A stretch of DNA of 64,000 nt from Ciona savignyi (Eukaryota; Chordata; Ascidiacea; Phlebobranchia; Cionidae): NCBI GenBank assembly GCA_000149265.1, contig CH003205.1, positions 130,607 to 194,606 of the forward strand. Reading direction: 5' to 3'. Positions 12,651-26,985 of this stretch are shown here, in pieces. Below the pieces are notes generated by a model. It was given only the letters and a program-made list of their open reading frames with translations, did no database searches and was not told the origin of the DNA. Within the stretch, counting starts at the first letter, position 1; each line of letters begins with the position of its first letter. Both the position numbers and the translations under genes were made by a program.

Positions 12651-15600
12651 CATGTTTGGTATTGTGTAGGACGGTCGTCTGACCGAATGGTTAGAGTGAC
12701 GGAACATATACAGTTTTACATACAAAAAACGGTCCCATCCTGGGTTTGAAACTAGGTTGGTTAAAAAATTGCATGTGTCGTGGCATTGTTTCGACATAAG
12801 ATTTCGCGTGACCGTGTTTACTACGGCCTGTTACTGGTGTAAACATAGAATTAATAAACACTTTTTAACACAAACTCTATGATGACCCTTTTCTGACGTT
12901 TCTAACTCCCATTTATTAATGGATGTAAAATACAAAGCAGTTAAACTGTTGCGCAATAAACTCGTGTTCGGCGCGGGAGATTGTTACAGCGAAAGTCGGT
13001 GAAAGCTTTCATCTATTCGGCTCCATGAGTCGGATTTTATAGCTGCGCCAGATCCAATAACTTGACGGTGGAAGAAAAGCGATTTCGCGAACTTGGAATG
13101 ATTTGACCAAAACATCAAGTGCCTACGTTCAAACCCAGAAAAAAATGGAACAAAGCCATTAATATAAAATTAAAACTTGCATATTCGACCGAACGCAGCT
13201 CCAGTAGAGTCATACTGGCACCACCAAATAATATTCAAAATCGATTTTGTGGTTTTATAACTTGTTTATTTTATGACGCGGTAATAAAATAAAGAAGTGA
13301 ACTTTTAACTTGAAATCATAACGAACATGACTTTAGTCAGAAGTCAAGAATAAATCAATCAGTCCTGACATCCCATGCAAATGCGAACGATGACAAAGCA
13401 ATTTCCGTTTTGAAACAATTTTTGAACGTTACAGGGAGCAAAGACTCACTAATTAGCTACATAGCAGCAGTACGCCTTATATAACTCATATTAACTCCTG
13501 CTCTGCTGTATTTCTGAGAACAAAATACGTTCTTGGCGGATGTTCACTGGCGGAATATCATATTCAGACGCACACTGTTCATATATGGCCCACACGCATG
13601 AAATCTCTGCATAATGCGTTAGTACGGAATACTATCGACTGATTTTATCACGGAAATTGATTTTATGTCAGGACAGCACGAAGATAAATTCGCACAAGGT
13701 TGAAAACCTAACGATGCTTCTGCTCTAAAGTTGCAGTAGCGAAACACACAAGTGGTAACCAAACAAACAAATTTCAATCGTGAGTTCAACGTATTATTTA
13801 TAACTGTGTCACATTGGATTCACTCTAAATACGATATGTGCGGTGGCGGGTTTAATCAAACGTTCATTTCCTGCTTAAGACGCCATAATAATTAACTGTG
13901 AATAATTCTTTATTATAATAAAGAGACAAGCGAACAACAGAATATGAAAATAATAATGAAGATGGGAGAACAGAATAGAACTTGACTGTCTTATACACCG
14001 AGCCTACAATCAGAGTGTTGAAAGCTAATCTGTTAAACTGAGTTCCCTTAACCCCCATAGTCTGCATGATAATACACGTCACTGCAGTAGTATAGATAAA
14101 TGGTCTCTTTACAGTAAGGCACGCACCAGCACTCAAACCACTAAATGTCACTTTGACGGACATTGAACTTTGATGGTTAATGGTGGTGGTTATTTTATGC
14201 TCTACACACTTTATCTATCCAGCGGATAAGAAGCTATTAACTTTATTTTCAACTTTTAAACTCTGTGGCTAACTGAGGAATCCATACAGAACCATGCTAC
14301 GCCGCTATACGCGATTCTAGAATGCATTCCAACTGTGCGGTAATAGTAGAGTATAGATGGCAGACCTCTCTCAAGTAACGCATTGTGGGACTAGACCGCG
14401 CGACGACACTGCATTGTTACGGCGCAGTGCTTCACATATTATTTCTACCTACCTCGTTGCGTCTTGATTGAATGATCTCGCTTGCGCATTGCTAGAAGTG
14501 GCCTCAAGCGAAAATAGCACGAACTTTACCGCAATTACTCCACTACAAAAGTGGAAAATTATATATTATTAAAATTACAGCCAAAGTTATTGGATTTTGG
14601 AGAAGTTTTGATGTCTTAATATGACTTAAGTCTGTATATCGATTCAATACCCGTCGGTTTTTAGCGAGCTAAACCCGTAATTTTTCATTTTGTAAAATGA
14701 CAATGATGAGAAACGAAACATTATATTTTGCTGGCAACATTTTTGAAGTTAAGGGGACTGAAACAGATCGTTTCACGGTCGAATGGGTAAGTCGGTCATG
14801 GTCAGTTGAGCGTGACGCCGTTTGTTTTTCTTTTTAAGATTCTCTTCATTGTCTTTGCGGCTCTTCCGCCTGTCAACTCCTCGGTCAAGTAAACACCAAG
14901 GTAACGTCTCACATATCAGGCAACGTCTTGAAACGACTTAAAAAGAACGGGGAGTTTATTCTGCTAATACTTTTATTCTACCATCAATCGTATTATCAAA
15001 AATAAATAATATTTTTCGAGTATAAGGGTCACTGTGGTGGTTTTAAAGTGCGAATGAAACTAACTGGTCACGGGGGCGCGGAGGCGGACAAGAGCGGACA
15101 GAAGTGTCTCTAAGGATGCGTCATCACCACACCACACGTATCAACTGTGTGGAAACCATCACAAAATATGGAATAGCGCCTCTTTCGAGTGAATGCGTGG
15201 GGGTTGAGCTTTTGCGATTACAATATGTGTTGATTACGTCATATCTGGGGCTGATACAATAGTTCTAGAAGATTCCAATTAGAATTGATGAATGGTGTAG
15301 ATGATAATCAAATCAATCCATTGAACACCATCTGACTATACATCCCGTACATTGGTAGGAAATCAAGCGTGCGTGTTATTCGACGAATTAATCATGTAGA
15401 TTTGAATCTGGGGGAATTCATTCCGATTGTTACTAATAAACCCACTTATACGTCACAGAGAGGGGTGTGACGACACACTTTGCGATGCATTTACCATATT
15501 TACGCCTTTTTGTTTGTTTTGATAGAAAAGTTGCAATAAAGTCCGTACAACCATAATTGAATAAACAATGGACGCAACAGTTGACATTGGAACACAAACA

Positions 15601-18600
15601 AACATAGCAAGTGTCGCAGAGATAAAATATATACGTTCTAACTGTGCACTGTGAACCATAAACATACTCATAAGAATGTCACTGTTAGTCTGTTATAAAC
15701 TTTTTTCTCTTTGCCACCCACTAAAGTACCACGCAAATCTAACTACAGATGGCTAAGTTCTCTTAAAAGCAAAGCGTCAGGCAACCAATGGTAATGAACG
15801 GTTTCACCGACCAATTCGTTCTACGCAGTGCTCACAAGCCTAACCTTTCACTACAGCGTCCAACTTCCAATCCACCACCACGATACTAAGCTGCCTGCGC
15901 CTTCTCCCAGCCTCGGCAGTTATATGAGCGATTCGTCCCAAGTAGGGACTTGTGGTGCTTCGAGCAAGTACCAGGCTCCAGCACCACTTATGGGGGAATA
16001 CAAGTCGAGTAAGAGCCACTTCTGCATTCACTATTTGAGAAAAGATAACGGCTGGTGATATAAGAAAACGTCGTAATTGCTTCGACTTTGAGAAAGTGGT
16101 CTTCCAACAATTGGTGAAACTGAGGGGACAGAATAATAAAAAATCTTGAAAATTTAACGAAGTTGGGTCGATATCTGCCTTAACAGTGATGCCGCCCGTG
16201 TGTTTCAATCTGCGCTTGCGCTATATATTGGAGGCAACAGTTATTCCCTTACACAATAAATGTTTACTGGGAGTTGTCAACGAAACACGACCAGATAAAC
16301 TGACACAGATAATGACTACTCTTGATGGAGATGTATTGTACAAAAGGCGTCACCACGATAGATTAGTAAAATAACCATGCCCGCTACATTATGATTGTTA
16401 GGTCAAAGACATTGAACTATATGTTTTCTTATGTGTGGCTAATTACTAAGACAATGAGGAATTTTGTAAAAACGCGAAGAAAGCCTCGACGTTTAGTGGT
16501 TAAGAGTTTTGAAGATGACAACGGTAGACAGATACTTGAAACACAATAGGATAGCAGGAACTATTCCCTTATTAAACCTGCCTCAGCATCCGGCCGTAAA
16601 ACCTGCTTCATAAACGTCACTCCACCAAACAGGCGCCCGCGCCGCTTCCCGAGTGATGGCGTAATACATACAGGCGAAATTCAACTGGACATGGAACTTC
16701 GCGAATTTCGGCACGAATCTAATTCGCCATAAGGAATGAAACAAAAATGTTTAAAAGGGTAAACAATAACTTAAACATGAGATGGCGCCGACGTTTCACT
16801 GACTATCTGCCCTTTGACCCTAACCTTCGGGTAGGTTCTCTACAACAACATTCCTAAAGCAATAGTTTTAGTTTAGTTTATTTTTTCGCTCCTTCGTTAC
16901 AATAAAGAAGATAAAACCAGGCAAACCTTCTACAACGAAGAGCTATAGCATGTTCTATAGTACGAAGTCGCAAAAATATTACAAATATGGGGGCACGTCT
17001 ATAACTCTTCAATCTATTACTACAAAATCTGCGATACGATAATTAAGAATTAATTCCCGGTGGTTTAATAGCCGGAATTATAAGCAGCTGTGCAGACACT
17101 ACGTAGTTGAAATAATTATGACGAAACAGGCGATCTATTGACAGTGAAGGAACGACACGGTCCAGTGAAGACCAGGTGCTCTGATGGGTGAGTTAGGGGT
17201 TTTTGACCCTTAACATTCCTCCCTACTGGTGGGGTTAGAACTAATAGGAACAAGTCGGTATGCTGCAACGGCGTATCTTCTTTGTACGGTTATTTGTGGA
17301 ACATCACCGTAATCAAAACCGCTCGCAACTTGACTTCGAAATTAAGAAATAACATTTTCTAATTCGGTGAAAATGTAAATTCACAAATAATACGCGATTT
17401 TCAATAAATATATAAGATTTAAATTAATTTCTTTCATCAGATAATTGATTAAACTTCGCCGTTAAAAGTAATACAAATCGAAGAAAAGTCAATGAAATTG
17501 GAGAATTGACGCGCGAAGCGTACGAATCTGATTGTCAACTCAAGGTTGCGTTGCGTGATGCGTTAAATATCGCGCGTTTAGCGGTACGACTGAAACAATC
17601 GAAGGTGACAATATTGCTTGATAATATCCGGCAATCAAACGTACTCGGATACCGCTGGTTAAATAAGATGTCATAATACATAGTGTGACTCAGCTGATAC
17701 ACAAACACTCGCGCGCGGGAAAGTTTTCGGCCCCTGAACAAATAATTATATTGATGGTGGATACAATTGCCACTCGTAGACGTCCCACTGAGGTCGGTAT
17801 GAGGAAGGAATGTTCGCTGACTAGGAATATTCAGCGTCGCAGTGCAAATGGGGCACAATATCAGCTACCGTTGTATAAGTTAATTAAGTTGTTTTCGTGA
17901 AAAATATTTAACTACTGCCGCTTTGTAAGTGATTACATATTGTGTAATTTGGTTAAGTGATTGCTGTAAAGCCATTTAAGACATAAATTTCAAGTTTTAA
18001 AACAATATAATCATAATCACGTAAAAACAGTTGTTTGGTTAGATGTAACTTTAATGACAAAAGTTTATTGCCTGGTATTTTCATAACGTTCTGTGTTGCG
18101 TGGAATATTAAAACCATTATCATAACGTTTCAATCAGTTTGGTAGATTTTTAGTCGCAGCTTTTGCGATATTTTCGATGTGAACGGTCATATTGTAACAT
18201 GCCACAATCTCGAGGATTTATTTAAATTTTATTTTATTTTTAATTTAAAATTGGGCATTTTTGGTCGTTTAAAACTGGAAATACAACAATCGAAACTAGC
18301 AAGAAAATAAAACCGGCAATCGAACGAACAAAACATGGCTTATAACCGCACTCGTGGCACTTGTAGATAAATATGACACTTATAACTCATGCTATCAGCA
18401 TAAGGGGCGAGCACGCGAGTGGTTATCAGCCGAACATCAAAGCAACGTAAGACGAGACCGACACGCCACACTTGACCCTTTGCTATATTGATTTGTCTAC
18501 CGCCATAATTAGCGTCGATTGAACATAACAGTTGGCATTGTTTACCTCACAATGCTTCCTTGGGAGAGGACGGAACGTAACTTACAGCGACCTCTTCCGG

Positions 18601-20126
18601 ATTTACGACGTCGTATTTCTTCGACTGTTTATTTTATATTTCGCCAAAACGTGCTATAACAACTCCCGATTTGCCGTTTTTTTCGATTTTTTATATATTA
18701 AGTGCATGTTTTTGTAATTATTGTTTAATTAAATTAGTTAAAAGAAAAATGAAAACTGGCCACGCTAGTATATAAAAGTGCACTATCACGATTTCTGCTC
18801 TTATTGGGTGTCTTGTAATGAAGCAACAATTAATAATTCAAAAGTAAGAAGTAATCAATTGTACCCTTAATGAACATACAATTACACCTTGAACAGAGCT
18901 AATGGATTCACTGTAAGTCAAAAAATGCATCTTTATGTTAAAAGAAGTTAAAATGGAATATTAATATGTGGCCAGAATAAGGTCTTTATACATTACGTAC
19001 ATTGCAACAAAAGTATATATTCTTGCAAATACAGTGTTAATTAGACACATTGCATAAATCAATACCCACATTGAAATAAATAATATGATTATAAACTTAA
19101 AAAAGCTGATTGCAATTTTTAAATTCTAACAAAAATCATTAACCTTGTTGACTGTAAAACTTTCCATCGCAACTGCCTCACCCAGGTTGCAAAGTAACAA
19201 ATGATGTCATCGCTTCAGCCAAACACTCCAAGGCTGGGAGGCTGGGAGGGGACTAATTTTATTTCGGTTAATAGCAACAGGGCAACGTGACAAAAGGTGG
19301 TGGGTTTTGTATTGAACAGCAACTGTTTACATTCCCAGCTATTACACAGGACCTTTTCATTAGAGCACACATCAGTGCACCACAATAGGGATGAACCATT
19401 GAGACTTCATCTAACCATTTACCTTCTATGCTTATACTGACAATGGTTCGATACATGGGTTGCTAAGGTATTGTAGACGGTGCACGGAGTGTTGTGAGAA
19501 TAACAAATGGCCTGTGAAAGAGCTTAACAAGGGATGGGTGGAACATGATACTGTGTTGTACCGACCAGTTAACTGTTTGGGAAAGCGCGAAAATAAAGAC
19601 AAAGATTTTCACCGCGACTCCAAAGCTTTTGGAGCACGGTGACAAAACAAATAAAAAGTTTAAAAGAACCCAAATAGTGTGATCCACTTACACCGAAATC
19701 TCATTTGGTAATACTGACCACAAATGTATTTTTAGATGGACAGTGTGGATTACGAATTCAGTTGATTAAATAAAGTCACGCGAACACATGTACTTTAGAA
19801 TCTTTTGTTGCTGTTATCACTGTAATAACACTACCTTATGACACTGTATGCTTAACAGGGAATTTAAGCATGGGTTATATATATAAATTAAGCCTATTCA
19901 CCAGTTAACTGCTTAAACGGGTAACTCAACTAATAACAAAATCAATACTGATTTACCAACTTTGCATTTTTTCCTAACAAAAAAAAAGATCGGTTGATGT
20001 TGAAAAGCTTATACCCCTTATACAAACCCTGCAACCCTGTAAGTTAGATTGTGACATCTGGATCATAATATCGCACTGGCAGACCAATTGCCAAGAAATG
20101 GTTGACTAATTGATTGATTTCCTTCT

Positions 20127-20184
20127 AATTTGTTTAATATATGTATATCACAAACAATTTGTTTAATATATGTATATCACAAAC
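20127..20184. repeat. Perfect 29-base tandem duplication
   Basis: A 29-base unit starting AATTTGTTTAATATATG and ending ATCACAAAC occurs twice back to back without a mismatch. Its identity implies a recent event or a collapsed or expanded repeat in assembly. Confidence 0.9.
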
Positions 20185-21623
20185 ATATTTACGAAAATAT
20201 AACTAAAGCTTAAGTATAACGATCTATACTTCACAAGACAACAATATTATTGAACACAATAGATGAACTTTTGTACCAAGTATGACAAATCAACAAGACA
20301 CAATGAACCCAGCGTTACAACTTGAGATTCTTTCACTGTGAAGTTATACTGTAGAAAGGTTGTCTCAAACCTGAGCAGCATCACACATGTGCAAACAAGT
20401 TATTCTAAATATGCAGGTTGCGATCTGGAATTAATTATTGACTGCTTTGAACAAATGCAGTAAATAAATAATGTTATCCTAGATTTATTATAAATGTTAC
20501 CCCATAACTTCGAATTACTTTTATTTCATGTATATAAACATTTGAATTTTTATACATCATGCACATTCCCATAATGTGTCTTTTCAACATAATTTTAGAG
20601 ACAAGATACATTTTTTCTGGTTTTGGGGATAAAAATCGAAATTCTAAGTGTTACATAATGTTGGTTGTCGTGTAATTCTCACTTTTACATCTTTTATATC
20701 AACCATTATACCAATATGTTATCGTTTTTGATGAAATTCCCAACGGTATAAATGTTTCAAGCTAATGATATCTGGTATCAAAATAGAAGTTAAAAACAAA
20801 AATACGATTTTGACTTGGTGGATGATTTATGCTATAGCGACTTATACATAAAACAGAGAATCTATCTTATAATTTGGAAATGTGTAAATATGTAAAATTG
20901 ATTAAAACACAATTATTTTATATACTTTGTCATTCGCTACCCATATAAATTGAGCCCAGACATCATGACTTAAACTCCTATAACTTCAGAATTTAAAACT
21001 TGTTTGTTTGCAACAGCTAAAAGTTACTGTAGACTAAGTAATTGAAGATATTGATATTAACAATAACTTGCATAAATAAAACTATTTTAAATCCGATTTA
21101 AAGCAATAGGATGCCAAATAATGTTTTATTCCATCGAATGATACGAGCAAATATGTTCCAGGAATTAAAATAATATTGTTAACATTATTGTAAATGCTTA
21201 CGGTGGCCTTGCTATACACACATTGATCGACGCCTATGTCGAACTGGTGGATCCTTGATCACATCCAACTTAACTTTCCCTTAAGTTATAAACACAAGTA
21301 CTACCCACCAGCTTAGCGTGAATGTACGAGATTTGAATTCATAAAAGCTGATGATTTCAAATGCATATGTCTACATTACAAATACCAGTAGAAATACCTT
21401 ACCTACGTAGAATAGTTGTTTCACCTGAAAAGAAAATGGCTAAGTAAGACCAGCTGGATTAATTGTCAGTATAACACCACACACACCAAAGTAAATATGC
21501 CCACACAAGGTTAACACTGACCCAACAGAATAGATATTTTTCAAGCTATTAATCTGCATCTAGTGGAGTTTGGCCACGAAAAATTAAAAGATGTTATTCC
21601 ATTTTAGTCTTATTTAAATGTGT

Positions 21624-21745
21624 TTAAAAAGAAATAACTAATATCATACAAACACTACAATAGCCCAGACAACCGATGATATGGTTAAAGAAATAACTAA
21701 TATCACATATACAAACAAAATACAATACAATAGCATAGGCAAATT
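21624..21745. repeat. Imperfect direct duplication
   Basis: The phrase AAAGAAATAACTAATATCA, followed by CAAACA and then an ACAATAGC phrase, appears twice about 70 bases apart. This is a diverged local duplication in AT-rich DNA. Confidence 0.6.
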
Positions 21746-21869
21746 ATAATATGATTATATGTCACAATAGCCCACTGGATTCAGCTAATGTCTGCATAGT
21801 ACCTTGGCAAGACAAAAATAAATGAATAGCATCTTGTTTTAATCGGCCAATAACTGTTTAAGAGAATCG

Positions 21870-22675
21870 GCTTGCCCTGCCCAAGGACACAACGAAATAG
21901 CTTGCGACGTATTTTGATCCAATCACCTTATGGCTGACAGACCAACCACAGAGTGGTACATGGGATATAAGAATTGGGATAAATATAAGCTAAAGCTTGT
22001 ATTTAAAAAAATTAAAGATCAAGGAATGCAACAAATATATAGCATTTGATGAGCTTTACTTGATCACAATCATACTTTAACACTATATCACCATAACCTG
22101 GGAACTAGATACCAATTTTATAATTTAAATAGCATACGATGTTTATCCAGAATTCGACGGCAGCCGTTTTAAAATAAATTGCACAACTTGCTCTGACTAT
22201 ACACATATACGGAACTTATGGTATATCTAATTACCCTCGGTTTTTACTTTAATTAACATTTAAAACTCCTGTAAATGCTGTAAACATATATTCTATACAT
22301 GAATACTACTTCCAAGGTAACCCTGGCACATAAATACAAAACACAATTTGCGAACCATAGAAACACTATTGTACAGTTTTTTCGAAAGCACACAACAACC
22401 AGTGAATACTAATTACTAATTTGTAATAAACTTAAAAAAGGTCGAAAGTACAACTTTGCTATGCATAGTATTTTATAATATATGTACCGATTTAAGTATA
22501 GCAGACCCAAATATTTAGGCTGGTAATTGTGCCAAGCGGGGACTCGACATAATCTGATGGATGTAGACGGCGTCCGCTAAGCGCCTTGCCCAAACACAAC
22601 CGATTATCAAGCGATATTCAACCCTTCGCATGAAAGGCGACGTACTAACCCACTACATGCTATTTGGCCTGCTAA
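21870..22675 (-). repeat. Two degraded minus-strand SINE heads
   Basis: At about 21870-21955 and 22552-22672 the sequence matches the reverse complement of the front half of the tRNA-derived SINE: the conserved CCTTGCCCAA...ACACAAC block, then an ACCCTTCGC...GAAAGGCG block, the complement of the tRNA-like B-box region. Both lack the tail half. They are old, 5'-half fragments. Confidence 0.55.
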
Positions 22676-23210
22676 GATTTAAACTGGTTACATTTCTTAA
22701 ATTCAAACAATTGTTTTTTTATTGAAAAAAACATTGTAAATACAAATATATGGTAGATGCGACTGCAAAAAACTAATTGTATACTTATTGCAAATAGAAC
22801 ACAACGTTCCTTATATTAATGAGGCACATTTCATAAGACAATATAAAGAAATCGTTTTGTGTGTTAGACCTCGACAATATACACCAAGTATTGCTAAACT
22901 GGACCTTAAAACGTTGCTTCGTACGTCCTAAATGTTGCATTGTGGTGGTTAACACGCGATGGTCACTTACCATCACAGTCAGCACTTACCAGTTGTTCTG
23001 CACTTGTTTAGTGTCTCGATCTATATAATTGCTCTTGGTGAGTAGTAATATCCGACCGCAGACTCACTGCCAAAACCAGATATATTATTTGAATTGTTAT
23101 TTCTTCCGGCCGAGATACCTCGTTGGTTAGTGGTTTGTTTTCAGCGGAAAGATTGTTAATTCGATACTGGTTGCGAGCTATTAAATATGATATTCATGTT
23201 TGTTCTCGTA

Positions 23211-23312
23211 AGTGGGAAAACCAAGGGGCAATTGTAAGATCACCTCGCGCCTATAATCTGCAACCCTTCGGTTGAAAGGCCTCGCATTCATTCACCGGAC
23301 TAACCATTCGGA
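23211..23312 (-). repeat. Minus-strand SINE copy with deleted middle
   Basis: The tail block (GTGGGAAAACCAAGGGG, then GATCACCTCGCGCC) is joined directly to the head block (CTGCAACCCTTCGGTTGAAAGG). The central part of the element is missing. Confidence 0.65.
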
Positions 23313-24159
23313 CTCTTCGGATGTATCATTTGGCAAAACCCAGTGAAATAATGGGGTGAACTAAAACTGAAATAACTTCGGTGATCTGGCGGTGATCGCG
23401 AAAATAATTTAAACAGTACTCGTGTAATAACTGCCCTTTTACGCATTCCCGAGGTAAGGATTTGCCTCCTTATAAAACTTCGCGGGTTTTTCATCCACGG
23501 AAATACATATATATTTCATATACTAACCTATAAAGTAAGTAAGAATAGTAGCGAAACTTTAACGACTAAACAGAGTAACCCTTATACTAAAAAATGTATA
23601 AAACAGTAAGGTAGAGCTTTAGAGTGAAGTTTTGTTAGGTTGGACCAACACTCACGAGTGGGCGCACGGTTGATATGTTTCTAACCAGCAAAAAAACTTT
23701 CACTAAAAAAGGTACGGAGTGCCTTGTTTATCGCTTATTTTAATCAAAATGCGATTTTTAAAAACCTTGCCTTGCGTTTACTTCTGTGTGGTTTTAATAC
23801 ATAATAATGCACATCCTACTTTTATACGACGTAGTCGGAAAATTGGTTTACACCCTTTGAATGAAGACGGATTGTTCAAATCAAAGAAACCAACGAGTTT
23901 AATTTGCATTGTATTTTATAAGAAGTGACAACGTTTACATCAATAGATATTTGGATAGTTAGGTAAGGCGGTTACACAAATTATGTGAATTCGCGGAGTA
24001 TGAATGTTGTTTTGCTACTTGTGGTGGTTAACACGTGACAGACATAGTCAGAACTGACATACACTTGTTTTGTGGTTCACTATATGAGTACTAATTAACT
24101 ACTTGGTGAGTAGTAATTTCCGGCGGCGTTTTCACTGCCAAAGTACTAATTAATATCCT

Positions 24160-24305
24160 ACTGATAGGTCTAGTGGGTTAGTGCTTCTCCCTTCAGTCGA
24201 AAGGTTAAAAGCGTAACACGGGTCGCCAGCGGGACAGTTGTCTCCTTTGCCAAGACACCTAGCGGACATCTCTTGAACCCACTTGATTAATGGGATAACC
24301 TAAAA
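24160..24305 (+). repeat. Degraded plus-strand SINE
   Basis: It has a recognisable tRNA-like A-box region (GGGTTAGTGC), the CAGTCGAAAGG block, then GTTGTCTCC, GCCAAGACAC and GAACCCACTTGATTAATGG in the family order. It has no good tail. Confidence 0.6.
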
Positions 24306-25154
24306 CTGAAAAAAAACCACCGTGTTATACCATTCTCTGCGTTTTTCCAAAAAATATTAAATAAGCAGAGTAAAAAAACTTTAATGGCTAAACAGAGTGG
24401 CTTTCTATTAAACCAAATTATATACCCTACCATTAGCTACAGTCTTAAAGTAAACCTGTGTTATGTAAGACCCAAAAACTAATGGAAAGTTCACCAGGTA
24501 ACCATGAAACCAACAAACACACGTCGGTAGATGGCGTAACAGAGCAGAATACTTGGGTAAGACATATGAGATATTCTTTTTTATTCCATGAATGGGAAAA
24601 TGCAAGTACTGTTATAAATTTTGCAATTGTAAGATTGCTGGAGCTAATGTGTTTTGTCTATAACCGAGGTATAGTTACTATTTTAACTAATTAATACAGT
24701 GAATGTGGGCAATTCACCGCGGTTCTGTAAGTTTCAAAATAGTCTTGCATAAAGGTTGGAGTTTTCCCACTACTCGGAGGAAATTATGACCTCATAATGC
24801 AGGCACTTCTTTGTGATTATCCAATCTCTATATAACGTGGTCGAAAAAATGACTTACCTTAATAAAGGGAGCTTTAACCCAGTAGACTGTTGCGGCGTTT
24901 GCAAATTGCCATGAAGAAAAGCGCAAAGAAATGCGTTCATGTATTCCAAAACACTTCGTGTGACAGTAAATTTTGCTGCAACAATATTCGAAAAATACAA
25001 TATTTTCTGATTAAAAGGGCTTGGCATGAACAGGCACAATCGGCACTTACCAGTTGTTTTGCACTTGTTTATTGTCTCGATCTATATAATTGCTCTTGGT
25101 GAGTAGTAATATCCGACCGCAGATGCACTGCCAAAATCAGATATATTGTTTGAG

Positions 25155-25400
25155 TATTAATTTCTATTTGTCGGCTGGATCTAGTTAACTTCCGGCCGAA
25201 AAGGTGAGAGGTTTATCGCATTTCAGCCATAAGTTCGTATACATAAAACTAGTAGCTATAGCTAGTTAGTGGGCACCACCGTACCTGTGAATTACTGGGT
25301 TGTACCAAATTGAAGAAACTATTCGATTTTATACAACACTGTGCAATAGCCAACGTCACCAACTATGGGTTCGCGAGGGTATTCTTATACTGTATCAAAC
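25155..25400 (+). repeat. Degraded plus-strand SINE
   Basis: The body shows GGGTTGTACCAAATTGAAG, then ATACAACACTGTGCAATAG, then a diverged GGGTTCGCGAGGG. These correspond in order to the family consensus. The head is heavily mutated. Confidence 0.5.
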
Positions 25401-26736
25401 ACCTGTTTGTCAGTTTGTATTTTTTCATTTATGGGTAATCGCACAAAACTATTAGAAAAAAACGCATCTTACACAACATACCAATAAAATAGCAACCGAC
25501 AGAGGGATTTTACACAATCGTCTAATTATCTTGTAAACATGGCAAATTATCGCATCTGTCGCAGTGTGCTGTCCTTGATTGGGACATTGCTGCTTGTTAT
25601 TCTTCGCATACACATGCATACGCTCTAGCTGCTGGAATGATCAAAGTATAGTGTGGGTTGCCCTTTACCCTATACATTATCATTTTTCTTGGTCCATTTA
25701 AACCCACTGGATGAAATAAACGCCGTTTAATGGGCTGTCCATGTTCAAGGCAGCAATGGGATGGTTAACTGTCACCTGTAGAAGGCTAATTTGTTAGCAT
25801 TTTAAAATCAACAAATGTAGACCTACATAGCAAAGCCTCTTAAATGCAGTTTGTCTAATATTTAGCGTCGCTGAGGGTAAAGTCGTTTGTCTGTTTGAAG
25901 CTCTTTACAAGGTGAGATATTTAACGCTCCTTCGTATTCCCACCATCGGGGACGAAACACGAAATATCTTAGCTTAACTCTTGCACTTATTTTCCTTGTT
26001 TAAAATATTTGTTTTGCCTTAGGTTTTGTGCTTATACAATCGATTTATATTTATATATTGTGCCGAGCCAAATAATATATTTCACTATCTGTTTGGCGCG
26101 TAAATCACTCAACCATAGACACATTTGTTGGTGTTTCGATGTTTTGGTGAGTTGCGTAAAACCTGTGTAACTCGCGCCTATGGTGATCAAAATAGTATTT
26201 ACATGGATATTTATACCACGCATGAATATAATCCTGCTTTTCTTATATATAGAACATGTATAGAATACCGTACAACGTCTCACTGTGACAGCTGGTGCTT
26301 AGTTGCTGGATTATTGTACAATGACGTTAACAATATGAAGCTTTTAAGACCAATACCACAGGTTCGTGCAATCACTTGTTTTCAAATAGTTAAAACATGG
26401 AGAGAATTTATTGAGGGTCGAACCTCATTATATTTAAAAAGCATTATGCCTGTTAGCATTGCCTTACAACTGCTGTAAGAATAGTGAATTGTGGCTAATA
26501 TTAAGAAGCAATCATGTGTTTCAAAGGTCAAAAGGAAAAATGGGCTACAAACTGTAAACCAATTTTTTTGTTGCAAAATGATGAACTGGGTTAGTTAAAA
26601 AAAACAGATGATGCCATTTTCACGTTTCAACTACCAACTTTTAACTACAAGTCATGACTGCTTGTGCTGTAACAACTACTCCGTAGACAAAATTAACAGT
26701 AGCCAGTTAGTTAGAATATATATTAAGGTTTATCCA

Positions 26737-26985
26737 GTGAATGGGAAAACCAAGCGGGTTAACCTCACAGACAATCGTCACTCGTCAGATCACCTCGCGC
26801 CCACCGTCAGGTAACCCGAGATATTGCAGTGTGTTGTATATAATACACATGCTCCTTCTGGGTTCAGGCAATGTCTGTTAAGTGCCTTGCCCAAAGACAC
26901 AACCGACTAGCTAGAGACCAGTTTTGAATCTGCAACCTTTTGGTTAAATGGCGTCGCACTAAAACACCATACTAACCGGTCGGAC
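26737..26985 (-). repeat. Nearly complete minus-strand SINE
   Basis: Reading left to right it shows the reverse complement of tail, body and tRNA-like head: GTGAATGGGAAAACCAAG, GATCACCTCGCGCCCACCG, TTCAGGCAATGTCTGTTAAG, CGACTAGCTAGAGACCAG, then the head with CTGCAACCTTTTGG. It lies about 400 bases upstream of the FANCJ/BRIP1 start. Confidence 0.8.

Larger units (their letters stand above)
9242..21800. other. Gene-free stretch with local repeats
   Basis: No exon here reaches the standard I used for the other genes. The longest open frames (122 codons at 15840-16208 on the minus strand, 107 codons at 17535-17858 on the minus strand) have no recognisable domain and overlap equally open frames on the other strand. 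I noted a tandem duplication near 12.5 kb and a perfect 29-base duplication near 20.1 kb. The SINE family seen from 21.8 kb onward is absent as far as I can see. Confidence 0.5.
22935..25150 (+). repeat. Repeat unit present three times over 2.2 kb
   Basis: A unit of at least 110 bases occurs at about 22935-23095, 24010-24150 and 25043-25150. Shared landmarks are GTGGTGGTTAACACG (first two copies), then GCACTTGTTTA, then TTGGTGAGTAGTAAT, then TCACTGCCAAA. Each is followed by a degraded tRNA-like SINE head, and the first two also share a later block (ACTTTAA...GGCTAAACAGAGT or CGACTAAACAGAGT). This suggests one larger segment of roughly 1 kb was duplicated in tandem and then diverged. I considered a small nuclear RNA because of the GGTGAGTAG core but found no match to U1, U2, U4, U5, U6, U11 or U12 landmarks. 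Confidence 0.65.

Noticed and set aside
12660-12750. Possible tRNA gene
   Set aside because: A- and B-box-like words are present but stems do not pair; it is treated as a degraded tRNA-like repeat.
15840-16208. 122-codon minus-strand frame
   Set aside because: It shows no domain, and the opposite strand carries an equally plausible open frame, so coding is not supported.
17535-17858. 107-codon minus-strand frame starting MCPICTATL
   Set aside because: A single CxxC is not enough for a zinc finger, and the rest is not protein-like.
26125-26478. 117-codon plus-strand frame
   Set aside because: It shows no recognisable family and overlaps a similar frame on the minus strand.
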